This document shows, piece by piece, positions 15,603 through 24,421 of a stretch of DNA of 24,452 bases. Below the pieces are notes generated by a model, which did no database searches, was not told the DNA's origin, and worked only from the letters and a program-made list of their open reading frames with translations. Origin of the DNA: CAZUHK01 sp964620345 (lineage in GTDB: Bacteria > Planctomycetota > Phycisphaerae > Phycisphaerales > Zrk34); assembly GCA_964620345.1 (NCBI GenBank), contig CAZUHK010000024.1, forward strand, positions 1 to 24,452, in the 5' to 3' direction. Within the stretch, counting starts at the first letter, position 1. Each line of letters starts with the position of its first letter. Both the position numbers and the translations under genes were made by a program.

Positions 15603-17391
15603 GCGCCCGCCTCCTCGGCCCGGCCGGCCCGATGCACCAGCGCCTGGTGCAACGCCAACGCCCCCAGCGCCAGCAGCACCGGCAGCCACGCCACGCTCAC
15701 GTACTGACGCCGCAGCACCGCGTCATCGATCCACCGGCCAAACCGCTCGCTCGTCGCCCGGGCCAGGTTCGATTCGGCGCGGCTCATCGCGTTCACCGCG
15801 AAGCGGTATCGCTCATCGCNNNNNNNNNNGAATACGCCAAAGTATTCGCCCTCCTCGCTCCTTGCGGGCCGGGCGCATCGGCGTCGATGGTGACGCGGCG
15901 GTCGATCGCCTCGGCGTCGAACCGCTCGCCGGTCGGCCGGGTGATCGTCGCCGGCCGCTCCGGTGCTGCGGCGAGGTCGATGGTCACGGTCTGGCCCACG
16001 AGCCAGGCGCGGCGCTGCGGGCCGGGCAGGGCGTCGAGTCGGCCGCGCACGATGTTCCACCACAGCACCGGCCAGTTGGGCGTGGTCTGCACGCTCGACA
16101 GGTCAACCCGCAGGTTCACATGGACCCGCCGCGCCCGTTCGTTGAGCGTTTCGATCGTGATAAGCGGCACGGCGCCCGTGCTGACGATCGGCTCGCCGGG
16201 CAGGTCGATCCGCCCCGCGGCCCAGATGGCGTCTCGCATCGCAAGGCCCTCGGCCAGCGGGTGCTGATGGTTGATGACGAACGGCCCGATGAACGCCTCG
16301 GCCGACTCGGGCGTGTGCATCACCACCTGCCACGCATCGCCGAGCGTCGGCCGCGGCGAGCCGGCGACGACCAGCGCCGCCGCGCCGCGGCCGGCTTCGA
16401 CGCGCCCGGTCGCCCGCAGCGCCCGGCCGACCATCGTCGCCAGCGATTCATCCGCGAGGTTCACCGCCACGCCGATCCGCCGATCGTCGGCCGGCAGCAG
16501 GTGCGCGATGTTGTCGCTGTCGAGCGCATCGTCGCCCAACGCCGCGGTGATCGCGGGCACGTCGGCCGGCAGGTTGAGCGTGATGCGTTGCGTGCCGCCG
16601 GCCTCGAGCTCGACCGGCTGGGTGTGCAGCGGCTGGTCGGCGGTGATCGTGAGCTGCGCCCGGGCGGGGCGGGGTGAATAGTTGGCCAGCTCGATCAGCA
16701 GCCGCTGGCCGGCGCCGCTCGGGCTGGCGTGGCGCGTGGCCGAGACGATGGCGATGTTGCGCGCGGCCTGGCCGAACGCCCACCACTGCACCTTGTCGGT
16801 CGCCAGCGCATCGGGCGGGGCATGGTCGCTGAGCACGAGGATGCGGCCACCGCCGCCGGCGAGCTCCGCGGCCAGGGCGATCGCGCGCGGCAGATCGGCC
16901 GCGGGCGCGTGGGCCGTCCAGCGATCGAGCACCGCGTCGGCCTCGGCCCGGTCGCGCACGATATCGCCGACCAGTTGCGGCTGCGGGCCGGCGGTGATGA
17001 ACCGTGCGGCGCCGCGTGGCTCGGCGTCGAGCTGATCGCGCAGCGCCGCGATCGCACGATCACGGGCGCTCGTGCCGTCGCGGCGGGCGCGCATGGAGAA
17101 CGAATCGTCCAGCACGACCACGAGCATCGAGCCGCCGGTGTCGCTGAGCAGCCGCGGGCCGGTCGCCGCGAGCACGAGCATCGCCAGCGTAAACAATTCG
17201 AGAAAGAACAGCAGCGGCGTCTGCAGGCGCTGCACGCGGGCGCCGCCTTCGCGCGGGCGCTGATGGTCGGCCCAGAGCATCAGCGAGCTGACCGCCCGGC
17301 GGCGGAAGCGGTTGCGCAGGAAGTACACGCCGGCCAGCGCCGGCAGCGCGGCCAGGCCGAGTAGCGCCAGCGGCATCAGCAGCACAGGCAT
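15599..17391 (-). CDS. BatA-like membrane protein with one VWA domain, interrupted by an assembly gap
   Basis: Starts at ATG 17391 with a membrane segment ('MPVLLMPLALLGLAALPALA'), the BatA-type 'RRRAVSSLMLW' stretch and a second segment ('LLFFLELFTLAMLVLAATGP'). A VWA domain follows with MIDAS D95-x-S97-x-S99 ('VLDDSFSM') and 'GRILVLSDHAPPDA'. Later come a beta-sandwich region, a GATase-like stretch, and 'DERYRFAVNAMSRAESNL' before a C-terminal membrane segment ('WLPVLLALGALALHQALV'). A run of 10 N at 15820-15829 breaks the gene. The frame in front of it ('TIDADAPG') does not continue into the frame behind it, so either the gap length is wrong or an indel or inserted palindrome is present. 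About 598 codons if one gene. The start lies 26 bases after the DUF58 gene. Confidence 0.82.
15820..15829. other. Assembly gap (10 N) next to a palindrome
   Basis: Run of exactly 10 N inside the BatA-like gene. The flanking bases (15830-15847) form the palindrome GAATAC-N6-GTATTC, which may be why assembly failed here. Confidence 0.95.
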
Positions 17392-17417
17392 GGGGCGGGC
17401 GTCTCCATCACATCGAC

Positions 17418-18290
17418 TCAGGCGACCTGCAGCACGCCGTGGTGCACCAGGTCGCTCAGGTTCCATTCGTCCAGCAGTTGTTCGGCGAGCAGGGTGGTCA
17501 TCGTCGCGCCGACCTGCCGGGCCGCCTCGTGCCAGTGCTGCTGGTGGCGGGCGAGGTTGTCGCGGTAGCGGCGCTGGGCCGCGGCGTCGATGAACACCTC
17601 GCGTGCCGCGTGGGTTTCGCAATCGACCAGCCGAACGTTGCCGCGTTGCGGCGGCGTGGCGTCGTCGGTCGCGAGCAGTTGGATCACGTGCACCGCCGTG
17701 GCGCCGTGGGCGAGGCGTTCGAGCACGGCCAGGGGATCGGCTAGGAACAGCAGATCGCTGACCAGCACGCGCAGGCCGCGCGGCGCCCAGGCCGGCGGGG
17801 CGCGGTGGATCGCCTCGGCCAGCGAGGTTTCGCCGGTGAAGTCCAGGTCAACCCACGCCGCGGGCATCTGCGTGCCCTGGGCCAGCGGCATGCACTGGTC
17901 GGCGGCGGCGAAGACATTGTGGCTGAACCGGGCGTTGCGCGCCGTGGTGACCAGGGCCGCGGCCAGCGCCGCGGCGGCCGGGGCCTTGGGGGTGTCGGCC
18001 AGGGCCATCGATCGGCTGGCGTCCAGCAGCAGGTCCAGGTGCGGGTGGGTCTCTTCGCGGTAGAGCTTGACCGTCAGCCGATCCGACCGGGCGAAGGCCG
18101 ACCAGTCGATCGAGCGCAGGTCATCGCCGGGCTGATAGTCGCGGTGGTCCTTGAACTCCAGCGACGCGCCCGCGGCGCGGCCCAGGTGCGAGCCGGCCAG
18201 GCCCGACGGCACGTCGCGCGGCACGCGGAGCTGGTAGCGGCTGCCGGCCTGCTGGCCGGCGGCGATCGCCTGGCGCATCGGCTCATCCAT
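17418..18290 (-). CDS. DUF58 domain protein
   Basis: A 290-residue protein of the DUF58 family, which regularly accompanies MoxR ATPases. The family hallmark 'DYQPGDDLRSIDWSAFARSD' sits at residues 51-70, followed by 'LTVKLYREE'. A VWA-like fold comes next with a MIDAS-type D90-A-S-R-S94 ('LLLDASRSM') and 'GLRVLVSDLLFLADP'. There is no membrane segment, so it is cytoplasmic or peripheral. The ATG at 18290 overlaps the upstream permease gene by 8 bp (ATGGATGA). In MoxR-DUF58-VWA sets the DUF58 protein is thought to work with the ATPase and the membrane VWA proteins; its biochemical role is not established. Confidence 0.92.
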   Translation of the reverse strand: MDEPMRQAIAAGQQAGSRYQLRVPRDVPSGLAGSHLGRAAGASLEFKDHRDYQPGDDLRSIDWSAFARSDRLTVKLYREETHPHLDLLLDASRSMALADTPKAPAAAALAAALVTTARNARFSHNVFAAADQCMPLAQGTQMPAAWVDLDFTGETSLAEAIHRAPPAWAPRGLRVLVSDLLFLADPLAVLERLAHGATAVHVIQLLATDDATPPQRGNVRLVDCETHAAREVFIDAAAQRRYRDNLARHQQHWHEAARQVGATMTTLLAEQLLDEWNLSDLVHHGVLQVA

Positions 18291-19794
18291 CGCTCGTCTC
18301 GTTGGCTGGTGTCGGGCGGAAGTTCCGCCACTGACCGATCAACGCCGGGAACCCGATCGCGGTGACGATCACGCTCCAGACGCAGGTGAAGATCAGCGCA
18401 TCGCGCCGCAGCGACCGGTCGCCCTCGTACAGCGCCGCGGGGTTGGCGATGAGCCAGATCTCTTCGTCCTGGTACCAGTCTCCGCCGGACACGAAGATCA
18501 TGATCAGCAGCGGCAGCGTGCAGCCGACGGCGCCCAGCACCAGCGCCAGCGACCAGGTGTGGGCCGGCGGGACCACGTGGCGGAACACCGCCTTTCTCAG
18601 CAGCAGCGCGGTCATGGCGTAGGCGTAGATGTACAGCGCGGTGCCCAGGACGAGCTGCAGCGCCTCGGGGCCGCGCCGTGCGGCGGGGTTGAAGTCGTCA
18701 GCGAAACTCGTGGCGAACCACGCATCGCACAGCGCCGCGCCGCCGACCATCAGCAGCCCAACGATCACGATCATCCCCCACGCCCAGATCAGTCCGCCGG
18801 CGTTGCCCGAGTAGGTCACGAACGCCACAGCTCGGGCCAGCGGGTGGCGCGGGATCGTGTCGGTCACGCGGCGGCCCCATTGCTCGCGCTCGCCGATGGC
18901 GATCAGCATGCCGATGCCGAAGAACATCACGCTGAGGATGGCCCAGATGATGACGATGGTTTTTTCGTCGAGGACGATCGCCGCGGCCCACGCGGCGAGG
19001 GTGTTGATCGCCCATGCGGCGGTCATGGTCAGCCGCACCGGGCGCACGCGGTTGGCGCTGGGGCTGGTGATCAGGGCCACGGCGAAGGTGTACAGCAGCC
19101 ACACCCCGGTGACCAGGCCCAGCAGCATCACCAGCGCCGCAACCCAGGCCTCATCATCCTGGAACAGCCCGGCCAGGCCGAGCATGACGACCGAGCCGGA
19201 CATGCCCATGGTCATGCCGTAGCCGGTGCCCAGCGCCGCGAGCAGGGCCAGGCCCAGCAGCACGCGGAAGCCCCGGCCGGTGGAGACACAGGCGGTGAAG
19301 ATGCCCAGCATCGTCGCCAGCACGACCACGGCGAAACCCGCGCCCAGCACGAGGAAGATGGTCGGCAGATCGATGCCGCGCAGCAGGTAGCTGAGGGTCA
19401 TGAACGGCATGCAGGCCGAGTAGACCAGCACGGCGATGACCATCGACGCCACGAGCTTGCCCCAGATGATCGCGCGCGGCGGCAGGGTGGTGATGTACAT
19501 CAGGTCGACTTCGGTGTCGGCCCGCTCGCCGGCCATCCGCACCGCGGTGAACAGCGGCAGGACGATGATGCAGGTGAACAGCAGCACCGCGTTGAGCACG
19601 AGCATCACTTCCTGGCCGACGTTCGTGGAAAAGTCGCTGCTCATGTTCGCCACGGCGAAGATCATCACGATCACCGAGACCAGCAGGAATAGCATGAGCA
19701 GGGCCGAGACGAACCGCCCGTTGACCGCCTGGCGCAGCTCCTTGACGACGATCGGGTTGATCGCGTTGTCGAGTTTCGCGGTGAGCGGGTTCAT
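18283..19794 (-). CDS. ABC-2 type transporter permease (long paralogue)
   Basis: A 503-residue membrane protein. It opens with 'INPIVVKELRQAVNGRFVSA', typical of ABC-2 permeases of gliding/export type, then about twelve hydrophobic segments ('ALLMLFLLVSVIVMIFAVAN', 'IVLPLFTAVRMAGERADTE', 'MYITTLPPRAIIWGKLVAS'). The 'ERxxxTEVDLMYITTLPPR' stretch is the usual cytoplasmic loop that contacts the ATPase. It likely forms the channel together with the adjacent shorter permease and the ABC ATPase. Its start codon overlaps the short paralogue's stop (ATGA). The first ~150 residues are clearly related to that neighbour, so the pair arose by tandem duplication. Substrate unknown. Confidence 0.85.
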   Translation of the reverse strand: MNPLTAKLDNAINPIVVKELRQAVNGRFVSALLMLFLLVSVIVMIFAVANMSSDFSTNVGQEVMLVLNAVLLFTCIIVLPLFTAVRMAGERADTEVDLMYITTLPPRAIIWGKLVASMVIAVLVYSACMPFMTLSYLLRGIDLPTIFLVLGAGFAVVVLATMLGIFTACVSTGRGFRVLLGLALLAALGTGYGMTMGMSGSVVMLGLAGLFQDDEAWVAALVMLLGLVTGVWLLYTFAVALITSPSANRVRPVRLTMTAAWAINTLAAWAAAIVLDEKTIVIIWAILSVMFFGIGMLIAIGEREQWGRRVTDTIPRHPLARAVAFVTYSGNAGGLIWAWGMIVIVGLLMVGGAALCDAWFATSFADDFNPAARRGPEALQLVLGTALYIYAYAMTALLLRKAVFRHVVPPAHTWSLALVLGAVGCTLPLLIMIFVSGGDWYQDEEIWLIANPAALYEGDRSLRRDALIFTCVWSVIVTAIGFPALIGQWRNFRPTPANETSDG

Positions 19795-20618
19795 GCGCGG
19801 CGTCCGGGGTCGAGGTTCCGGTGAGCGATCGGCCAGTCGCCGCGGTCGGCGTCGTGGTGGTAGGTGGTCCGGTTGTGGTTGATCTTGTCGGCTGCGCCGG
19901 CCAGGACGATCGGCAGCGTGACCAGCAGCGGGAGGCCGGCGCAGACGCAGAAGCCGCCGAGCAACTCGTTGAATATTGCGCTGGGGCCTTGGTCGATCGT
20001 GGCCGTGGCCGCGCCCACGCCGCCGAGGGTGACGATGAGCAGGAACACGCCGGCGAAGCCGCAGACGAAGCAGACGCTCACCAGCCCCATCGTGTGGCAG
20101 GCCAGGCCCAGGACCATGGCCAGGGCGATGACGTTGAGCATCACCAGCCACGCCGCGGCGGTGAGGATGGCGGGGATGTCCACGCCGCGCAGGTAGATCG
20201 CCGCGGTCGCGAACGGCAGGATCGATGAGAGGATCATCATCTCGATCGCCAGGGCCGCCAGCAGCTTGCCCATGAAGATGCGTCCGAAGCGCAGGCCGGA
20301 GATGACGATCAGCTCGAGCTGACGGTCGTGGCGCTCGCGGTGCAGGCGGACGCCGGCCATGATCGGCAGGATCACCAGCAGGCCCACGCCGAGCATGACC
20401 ATGAGCGCCCGGGCCAGCTCGGCGCCGCGGTCGTCCAGCGTCGCGGCGCCGGCCGATCGTCCGGCGATCAGCGCGAAGCTCGCCACCATCAACAGCAGCA
20501 GCACCATGAGCAGGGCGGGGATCGCTCGGCTGTTCACCGCCTGGCGCAGCTCGCGCACGACGATGGGGTTGATCGCATCGTCGATGCGCTGGGCCAGCGT
20601 GGGCGGGGCGGTCGTCAC
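19791..20618 (-). CDS. ABC-2 type transporter permease (short paralogue)
   Basis: A 275-residue membrane protein with about six hydrophobic segments. It starts like its neighbour ('AINPIVVRELRQAVNSRAIP', then 'ALLMVLLLLMVASFALIAG') and keeps the coupling loop 'RLHRERHDRQLELIVISGLR' and 'RIFMGKLLAALAIEMMILSS'. It lacks the second half present in the 503-residue paralogue. It ends in a short polar tail ('HDADRGDWPIAHRNLDPGRR'). The start overlaps the ATPase stop (ATGA), and its stop overlaps the start of the longer permease. A permease heterodimer with one ATPase gene is the simplest model. Confidence 0.85.
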   Translation of the reverse strand: MTTAPPTLAQRIDDAINPIVVRELRQAVNSRAIPALLMVLLLLMVASFALIAGRSAGAATLDDRGAELARALMVMLGVGLLVILPIMAGVRLHRERHDRQLELIVISGLRFGRIFMGKLLAALAIEMMILSSILPFATAAIYLRGVDIPAILTAAAWLVMLNVIALAMVLGLACHTMGLVSVCFVCGFAGVFLLIVTLGGVGAATATIDQGPSAIFNELLGGFCVCAGLPLLVTLPIVLAGAADKINHNRTTYHHDADRGDWPIAHRNLDPGRRA

Positions 20619-21556
20619 GACACCTCCCCCTTGGTCACCGACATGAAGATCTCTTCGAGGTGGGCCCGGCGCTGCTTGAACTCGAGCACCTTGAAGTCGC
20701 GGCGGATCAGCTCGGCCAGCAGGTCGCAGGCCGCGGCTTCGTCGCCGGTGATCTCGGCCTCGACGTACGGCCCGGCGACGTGCGCCTCCTGCACGTGCGG
20801 CATCTCCAGCAGCGCCTTGTGCAGCACCGCCACGTCGCTGATCGTGCGGATCGAGAGCTTGATGCGCGGCTCGCCCTCGCCGGCGCCGGCGGTGAGGATG
20901 TCGTCGATCGTCCCGGCCGCGACGATCCGCCCGTGCTCGATGATCACCGCGCCGTTACAGATCTCCGCCAGCTCGGTGAGGATGTGCGAGCTGATCAGGA
21001 TCGCCTTGCCCTGCTGGGCCAGCACGCGCAGCAGCTCGCGCAGCTCGACTCTGGCGCGCGGGTCCAGGCCCGCGGCCGGCTCGTCGAGGATCAACAGCGG
21101 CGGGTCGTGGATGATCGCCCGGGCCAGCGACACGCGCTGCTTCATGCCCTTGCTCAACGCCTTGAGCGTCTTGTCGCGGATGCCGGTGAGATTGCAGAAC
21201 GACTCGACCTGCTCGACGACCCGGTCACGCTTGGGGTTCCTGATCTGGTAAGCCCGGGCGAAGAAATCGAGGTATTCGTGGACCGTGATGTCGCGGTGGG
21301 TCGGCAGCGAGTCGGGCATGAAGCCGACCAGGTGCCGGGCCTTTTCGGGGTTCTGGATGATGCTGGTGCCGTTGATGGTGCAGTCGCCGGCGGTGGGCTC
21401 GTCGAGCGTGGCGAGGATGCGCATGGTGGTGGTCTTGCCGGCGCCATTGGGTCCGATGAAGCCGAAGATCTGCCCGGACTCGAAGGCGAAGCTGATGCCA
21501 TCGACCGCGCGGGTGCGGCCGAAGTAGCGGCGGAGGTTGTGGACCTGCACTTTCAT
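20615..21556 (-). CDS. ABC transporter ATP-binding protein
   Basis: A 313-residue ATPase. Walker A 'GPNGAGKTT' at residues 35-43, signature 'LSKGMKQ' at 134-140, Walker B 'LLILDEP' at 154-160, and the switch His in 'ILISSH' about 30 residues later. The C-terminal ~90 residues form an extra domain ('PRIKLSIRTISDVAVLHKAL') like that of GldA/CcmA-type exporters (DUF4162-like). It would power export or membrane remodelling through the two permeases encoded right behind it. Its start overlaps the stop of the 607-residue membrane protein (ATGA), and its own stop overlaps the next start, so the genes are translationally coupled. Similar ATPases serve ABC-2 exporters of unknown substrate in Planctomycetes and the Gld system in Bacteroidetes. 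Confidence 0.93.
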   Translation of the reverse strand: MKVQVHNLRRYFGRTRAVDGISFAFESGQIFGFIGPNGAGKTTTMRILATLDEPTAGDCTINGTSIIQNPEKARHLVGFMPDSLPTHRDITVHEYLDFFARAYQIRNPKRDRVVEQVESFCNLTGIRDKTLKALSKGMKQRVSLARAIIHDPPLLILDEPAAGLDPRARVELRELLRVLAQQGKAILISSHILTELAEICNGAVIIEHGRIVAAGTIDDILTAGAGEGEPRIKLSIRTISDVAVLHKALLEMPHVQEAHVAGPYVEAEITGDEAAACDLLAELIRRDFKVLEFKQRRAHLEEIFMSVTKGEVS

Positions 21557-23376
21557 CGTTGGGCGGGGGCTCCGGGGTTGGCCTGGTCGATCGGCCGGGT
21601 CAGGCCGATCACCACGCAGACCAGGCGGTGGTCCGTGCCCTCGAGGCCGGTGTCGAGAAACGGCGAGCCGCCGACCACGGCCACATAGCTGTTTGGCACC
21701 ATGACCTCGCCGGGGTAGTGCGTGGCGCGATCGATCTCCGACGGCCAGTTGCTCGAGGCGTAGATGTCGCGCCAGCGCGGGCGGGTGTCGGCGGGCATGT
21801 TGCCGCCGTGGACGGTCATGTTCATCGCCTGACCGGCGAGGATGGCGCCGGCTTCGTGGATCGCGCCGTCGTCGGCGACGTAGGTGAGCTTCTGGATATC
21901 GACCCCCAGCCCGTTGACGACGCGCACGGCGTCGCCGGCGCGGCTGAAGGTGAGGCGCTCGCGGACGAGCGTGTCGCTGCGGCGCAGCAGGAAGTGGGCC
22001 GGCAGGCGCGAGCGGACCCAGCCGTTACGCAGGTGCTGCTCGTCGCCCCAGTGCGCGGTGCGTGCCCAGCCCCGCGTCCAGCGGCCCGAGTACATGCCGA
22101 TCTGCGGGGTGACTTCGGTGTCGCGGCTGAAGCGCAGCCCCCCGCCGGGCGCCAGCGGCGCGTACAGGCCGGTCATGCCAAGCGACGTCGCGGTCATCGA
22201 GCGCTGGTCGAGCAGGGTCACGACGGCCGATCGCTGCGTGGTGGTAAAGCCCTCGGCGAAGACGTTGACCAGCCAGATCAGCCCGCAGGTGACCAGCGAG
22301 AAGGCCGGCACGGTCCAAAGCATCCACATGCGTCGATTCTTGCGTGCCAGCACGTACAGGTTCACCGGGCCGATCAGCACGGCGAAGACGATCATCAGTA
22401 TCAGCAACCCGCGCACCGGCACGCGGACCTCGCCGACGACCTCGAAGTCGCGGTTGGCCTGCTCGACGGTGCGGTTGCGATGGAACGGGTTGAGCGTCTG
22501 TCGGATCGATCGGCCGACGTACTGGCTGTCGCCGTGAGGGATGGCATCGGGTTTGGTGTGCGGGGTGGTCCAGACCTGGCCGAAGCCCACGGGGTGCTGG
22601 GCGACATCACCGAAGCGCTCGGACGGACCGGTCGGCCAAACGCGTGGATCGGCGGCGCCGATGATCAGGATCGTGCCGCCGGCGGTTACGTACCGGCGCA
22701 GCGCCTCGCTCACCTTGGGCGGCGCAGCGTTGAGTTCGCCGACGGTCAGCACGACACCGTCGTACCGCGTGTAGCCCAGCCAGTGGCTCGACCACTGCTC
22801 GATCGGCAGCTCGCTCTGATGCACGGTGTCGGGTTGGCCCGAGGGGGCGGTGCTGCGATCCAGCAGTTGGTTGTGGTAGTTGATGTCGATGGATCGGCTG
22901 AACAGAACCGCCGCGGGCGTGCCCGAGCCGTAGAACGAGGCATGGGGCGGCATGTGCTCGGCCAGGTCGATCGGCAACCGCGCGGCGCGGCCGTCGACGC
23001 GGACGGTGATGTTGTCGCCGTAAAAGGGTACCGGCGGCTGGAAGATCGAGACGATCGTGCTGGACCGCGGCGCCAGCTTCACGCCGCGCGTCAGCGCCGC
23101 GAGGTAGTGGCCCTCGCTGCCGCGGGTCAGGTCGGCCGGCAGGTCGAACGTGACGGTGCGCTCCTCTCCGGGGTGGCGGTTGGTCAGGGCGATGCGGATT
23201 TCGCGGTAGCCGTGGTAGGTGCTTTCGCCGCCGATCTTGATCGACGCCAGCGGGGCCGCGGCGATGCGCACGTCGCGCACCTCGATCGCGCCGCGCGCCG
23301 CGCCCGCGGCGCACAACACCCCGGCAACCAGCAGGCACGCCGCCAGACCGCCTTGCTGGAATCGCCGCTTACGCAC
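21553..23376 (-). CDS. Secreted/membrane protein of the MoxR-ABC operon, GATase-like
   Basis: A 607-residue protein. It has a signal peptide ('GGLAACLLVAGVLCAAGAAR'), then a beta-rich extracytoplasmic domain ('REIRIALTNRHPGEERTVTF'). A glutamine-amidotransferase-like segment follows around residues 205-245 ('LGYTRYDGVVLTVGEL', 'ALRRYVTAGGTILIIGA') without an obvious catalytic Cys. Two membrane helices lie at about 330-375 ('LILMIVFAVLIGPVNLYVLA', 'TVPAFSLVTCGLIWLVNVFA'), and a large C-terminal domain follows. The GTG start at 23376 overlaps the MoxR stop by 8 bp (GTGCGTAA). The GATase-like fold may bind ligand without catalysis. Its place between the MoxR ATPase and the ABC ATPase suggests it is the external partner of the exporter. 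The family has no experimentally known role that I can name. Confidence 0.78.
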   Translation of the reverse strand: MRKRRFQQGGLAACLLVAGVLCAAGAARGAIEVRDVRIAAAPLASIKIGGESTYHGYREIRIALTNRHPGEERTVTFDLPADLTRGSEGHYLAALTRGVKLAPRSSTIVSIFQPPVPFYGDNITVRVDGRAARLPIDLAEHMPPHASFYGSGTPAAVLFSRSIDINYHNQLLDRSTAPSGQPDTVHQSELPIEQWSSHWLGYTRYDGVVLTVGELNAAPPKVSEALRRYVTAGGTILIIGAADPRVWPTGPSERFGDVAQHPVGFGQVWTTPHTKPDAIPHGDSQYVGRSIRQTLNPFHRNRTVEQANRDFEVVGEVRVPVRGLLILMIVFAVLIGPVNLYVLARKNRRMWMLWTVPAFSLVTCGLIWLVNVFAEGFTTTQRSAVVTLLDQRSMTATSLGMTGLYAPLAPGGGLRFSRDTEVTPQIGMYSGRWTRGWARTAHWGDEQHLRNGWVRSRLPAHFLLRRSDTLVRERLTFSRAGDAVRVVNGLGVDIQKLTYVADDGAIHEAGAILAGQAMNMTVHGGNMPADTRPRWRDIYASSNWPSEIDRATHYPGEVMVPNSYVAVVGGSPFLDTGLEGTDHRLVCVVIGLTRPIDQANPGAPAQR

Positions 23377-24421
23377 CCCGGCTCACCTCGATGTCCCGGG
23401 GCAGTGAGAGCTCGGCTTCGTCGAGCGCGCCGAGCAGGTCGTCGATGATGCGGTAGCTGTCGACTCGATCGAACCGGGCCCTGTAGTTCAGCAGCACGCG
23501 ATGGTTGAGCACCGCCGCGGCCACGGCCCGCACGTCCTCGAAGCCCACGGTGGGCCGGCCGTCGATCAGCGCATGCGCCCGGCCGGCCTCGGCCATCGCG
23601 ATCGCCGCGCGCGGCGACGCGCCGTAAGTCACGTACTGCCCGACCGACTCGGGCGCCTCGGCCGACGACGGGTGCGTCGCCGCGACCAGCCGCGCGATGT
23701 AGCGCGACACCGGCCGGGGCAGCAGGATGCGGTCCATCGCGTTGAACACCTCGTTCAACGTCTCGGCCTGCATGCGCCAGCTCGGCGCCGGCGCCTCGCC
23801 ACGCCGGCGGGTCGCGATGATCTGGTCCATCGCCTCCACGTCCGCCGCGTCGACCCGCAGCTTGAAAAGGAACCGATCGAGCTGCGCCTCGGGCAGCGGG
23901 TAGGTGCCCTCCAGCTCGATCGGGTTCTGACTGGCCAGGACGAAGAACGGCTCGGGCAGCGGGCGGGTCGTGCCCATGAGCGTGACGCGGCGCTCCTGCA
24001 TCGCTTCGAGCATCGCCGACTGCGTCTTGGGCGAGGCGCGGTTGATCTCATCGGCCAGCAGGATGTTGGTGAAGATCGGTCCGGGTTCGAACGTCATCTC
24101 GCGCCGGCCGGACTCGCTGTCCTGCAGGATGTGCGAGCCGAGAATGTCGCCGGGCATCAGGTCGGGGGTGAACTGCACGCGATTGAATTGGAGCTGCATC
24201 ACGTCGCCCAGGGCGCGGATCAGCGCGGTCTTGCCCACGCCGGGCAGCCCTTCGAGCAGGATGTGGCCGCGGCTGAGGATGCCCACGATCACCATGCGGT
24301 GCAGATCGCTCCGGCCCAGGAGGATGCGGTCGAGCTGATCGAGGCAGTGGCCGACCGCCTGCGTCGCCGGTTCCAGTTCGTGGGGCTGAAGCACGCGGTC
24401 GGTCGGGGTGGCTTGGGACAT
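23369..24421 (-). CDS. MoxR-family AAA+ ATPase
   Basis: A 350-residue AAA+ ATPase of the MoxR family and the first gene of the operon in this window. Walker A 'GLPGVGKTA' (residues 58-66), Walker B 'NILLADEIN' (DE at 124-125), the typical 'NRASPKTQSAMLEAMQERRV' and 'ASQNPIELEGTYPLPEAQLD' with 'RFLFKL', and a C-terminal lid domain ('YGASPRAAIAMAEAGRAHAL'). MoxR ATPases act as chaperone-like activators of VWA-domain partners; the operon supplies three VWA/DUF58 candidates. The ATG at 24421 has only weak purine-rich sequence upstream. The promoter must lie in the last 31 bases or beyond the window. Confidence 0.94.
   Translation of the reverse strand: MSQATPTDRVLQPHELEPATQAVGHCLDQLDRILLGRSDLHRMVIVGILSRGHILLEGLPGVGKTALIRALGDVMQLQFNRVQFTPDLMPGDILGSHILQDSESGRREMTFEPGPIFTNILLADEINRASPKTQSAMLEAMQERRVTLMGTTRPLPEPFFVLASQNPIELEGTYPLPEAQLDRFLFKLRVDAADVEAMDQIIATRRRGEAPAPSWRMQAETLNEVFNAMDRILLPRPVSRYIARLVAATHPSSAEAPESVGQYVTYGASPRAAIAMAEAGRAHALIDGRPTVGFEDVRAVAAAVLNHRVLLNYRARFDRVDSYRIIDDLLGALDEAELSLPRDIEVSRGA

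Noticed and set aside
18559..19692. 377-codon + strand frame antisense to the long permease
   Set aside because: His/Asp/Gly-rich composition typical of the complement of a membrane protein gene.
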